In this document: in pieces, positions 62,856 to 64,000 of the stretch
Position numbering within the stretch: position 1 is the first letter of the stretch
Layout of the letters: each line of letters opens with the position of its first letter
Origin: Antilocapra americana
Taxonomy: Eukaryota > Chordata > Mammalia > Artiodactyla > Antilocapridae
Assembly (NCBI GenBank): GCA_007570785.1
Contig: ML661885.1
Span: 35,713,086-35,777,085, forward strand
Direction of reading: 5' to 3'
Length of the DNA: 64,000 bases
Notes under the pieces: generated by a model
Told to the model about the DNA's origin: nothing
Seen by the model: only the letters and a program-made list of their open reading frames with translations
The model's database searches: none
Translations under genes and position numbers: made by a program

Positions 62856-63024
62856 AACAATACATAAGACAGCAAAAATGTTTCTTCCTTCCTGCCAACA
62901 CAGCTTAACACTCACATTTCCATCCATAAAGAAGTTGGAAGGACTTAAAACTGACTCATATTATATGTTTATGATTACATGATCACTGGATTTTTGGTGG
63001 TATTTCCTTACACTTTATTTTTAA

Positions 63025-63130
63025 AAATTTAAACCACTTTATTGAGGTAAGATTGGCATACAAAAAACAACATATTTAATGACTACAACTTGATAAATTT
63101 GAAGAAAAGTCTACATCTTACATATTATTC
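63025..63130 (-). mobile_element. L1M fragment, antisense
   Basis: CACTTTATTGAGGTAAGATT, GGCATACAAAAAACAACATA and CAACTTGATAAATTTG match a segment common in old L1 3' regions. Confidence 0.6.
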
Positions 63131-63237
63131 TGAAAACTTAAAAAGGTCTGCTTTTAAAACCCACTTCTACAATATTGTCTGTTAGTTAAAATTCTTCTTA
63201 AAAATAACCACTATTTTATATACCATGGAGTCTCATG

Positions 63238-63458
63238 GAGCTTCCTAGGAGGCACTAGAGTAAACAACATGCCTGCCAATGCAGGAGATGTAAGAGATAT
63301 GTGTTCAATCCCTGGGTCGGGTGGGTCCCCGGGAGGAGGGTTCGGCAACCCATCCCAGTATTCTTGCCTGGAGAATCCCACGGACAGAGGAGCCTGGTGG
63401 ATTACAGTGCATGGGGTCACAAAGAGTTGGACCCGACTGAAGCGACTTAGCACACACA
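63238..63458 (+). mobile_element. Bov-tA SINE with perfect target duplication
   Basis: GAGCTTCCTAGGAGGCACTA head and complete body. CATGGAGTCTCATG flanks it at 63224-63237 and 63459-63472. Confidence 0.96.
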
Positions 63459-63481
63459 CATGGAGTCTCATGATCTGTCCT

Positions 63482-63697
63482 GTGCGTGTCAGTCACTCAG
63501 TCGTGTCCGACTCTTTGTGACCCCATGGACTGCAGCCCGCCAGGCTCCTCTGCCCATGGAATTCTCCAGGCAAGAATACTGGAGTGGAGTGCCATTTCCT
63601 TCTCCAGGGGACCTTCCCAACCAGGGACAGAACCTGGGTCTCCCTCACTGCAGGCAGATTTAGAATTTTTAACCATCCTAGCCATCAGGGAAGCCCC
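63482..63697 (-). mobile_element. Bov-tA SINE, antisense, with perfect target duplication
   Basis: Tail side GTCAGTCACTCAGTCGTGTC through to head GCCATCAGGGAAGCCC. CATGATCTGTCCT flanks it at 63469-63481 and 63698-63710. Confidence 0.96.
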
Positions 63698-64000
63698 CAT
63701 GATCTGTCCTAAATAGAGCTTTTAAAATTGTTTCAAATTGGGAAGGAAAGTGCTATTAAAATGATAAAAAATGAGTTGTTTTTGTAAAAAAGAGTAAATC
63801 AGGTGAATTTTTCAATTAAAAAATAAAAAAGGCAAAGAACTTTACCACAACTTTAAAATCTGTAACATGCAATGTATCCAAGACATTTTTCCTCTGTAGT
63901 GGATTAGTTGTCTAAAAGCAACAGTATCATTTCTCTCTTTAAGGGCACATATTCATATTTTCATCAAAAACTGCTAGCAAATCACAAATTCTCTATTCAC

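Noticed and set aside
63486..63716. Repeated 60-80 codon frames such as those reading [16 protein letters not shown]
   Set aside because: They are translations of Bov-tA and BOV-A2 SINEs and recur wherever these lie.

Overview
This is mammalian, non-coding-rich DNA from a ruminant, most likely a bovid. The evidence is the dense ruminant-specific repeat set: tRNA-derived Bov-tA SINEs, BOV-A2 dimers, BovB (RTE) LINE fragments with an ACTGA-type tail, ruminant L1 3' ends, and older CHR, MIR and L2 elements. Cattle, sheep, goat and buffalo cannot be told apart from this window alone.

The only host gene I can support is ZFPM2 (FOG2), on the minus strand. Two internal coding exons lie at the left end: 5335-5541 (end of the N-terminal SET/PR-like region) and 1132-1356 (zinc fingers 1 and 2). 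They join in phase across a 3,978-base intron. The left 1.1 kb is the start of the intron leading to the large last exon. Everything right of 5541 (58 kb) is part of one very large upstream intron; the next upstream exon was not found here.

Layout of the large intron: 5.5-14 kb is a repeat-rich mix of L1 tails, MIR, BovB 3' ends and Bov-tA. 14.4-18 kb is mostly unique. 18-28.7 kb is SINE-dense and holds a twin-primed L1 remnant, a strong CTCF consensus, a possible cryptic exon, a head-to-head Bov-tA pair and a BovB fragment. 28.7-36 kb and 40.5-48.2 kb are long tracts without ruminant SINEs and are the best places to look for conserved regulatory elements of ZFPM2. 53-58.4 kb is a retroelement cluster: an L1 3' part, a Bov-tA split by a BOV-A2, a 1.7-kb BovB reverse-transcriptase fragment, tandem Bov-tA and a CHR SINE. 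60.6-61.2 kb holds a decayed RPL12 processed pseudogene. The right edge has two adjacent Bov-tA insertions whose target-site duplications share four bases.

I see no rRNA, functional tRNA, CRISPR array or prokaryotic-type gene, and no convincing new biological system. All long open frames outside the two exons are retroelement relics, microsatellite translations or chance. The most useful observations concern insertion history and candidate regulatory sites inside the ZFPM2 intron.
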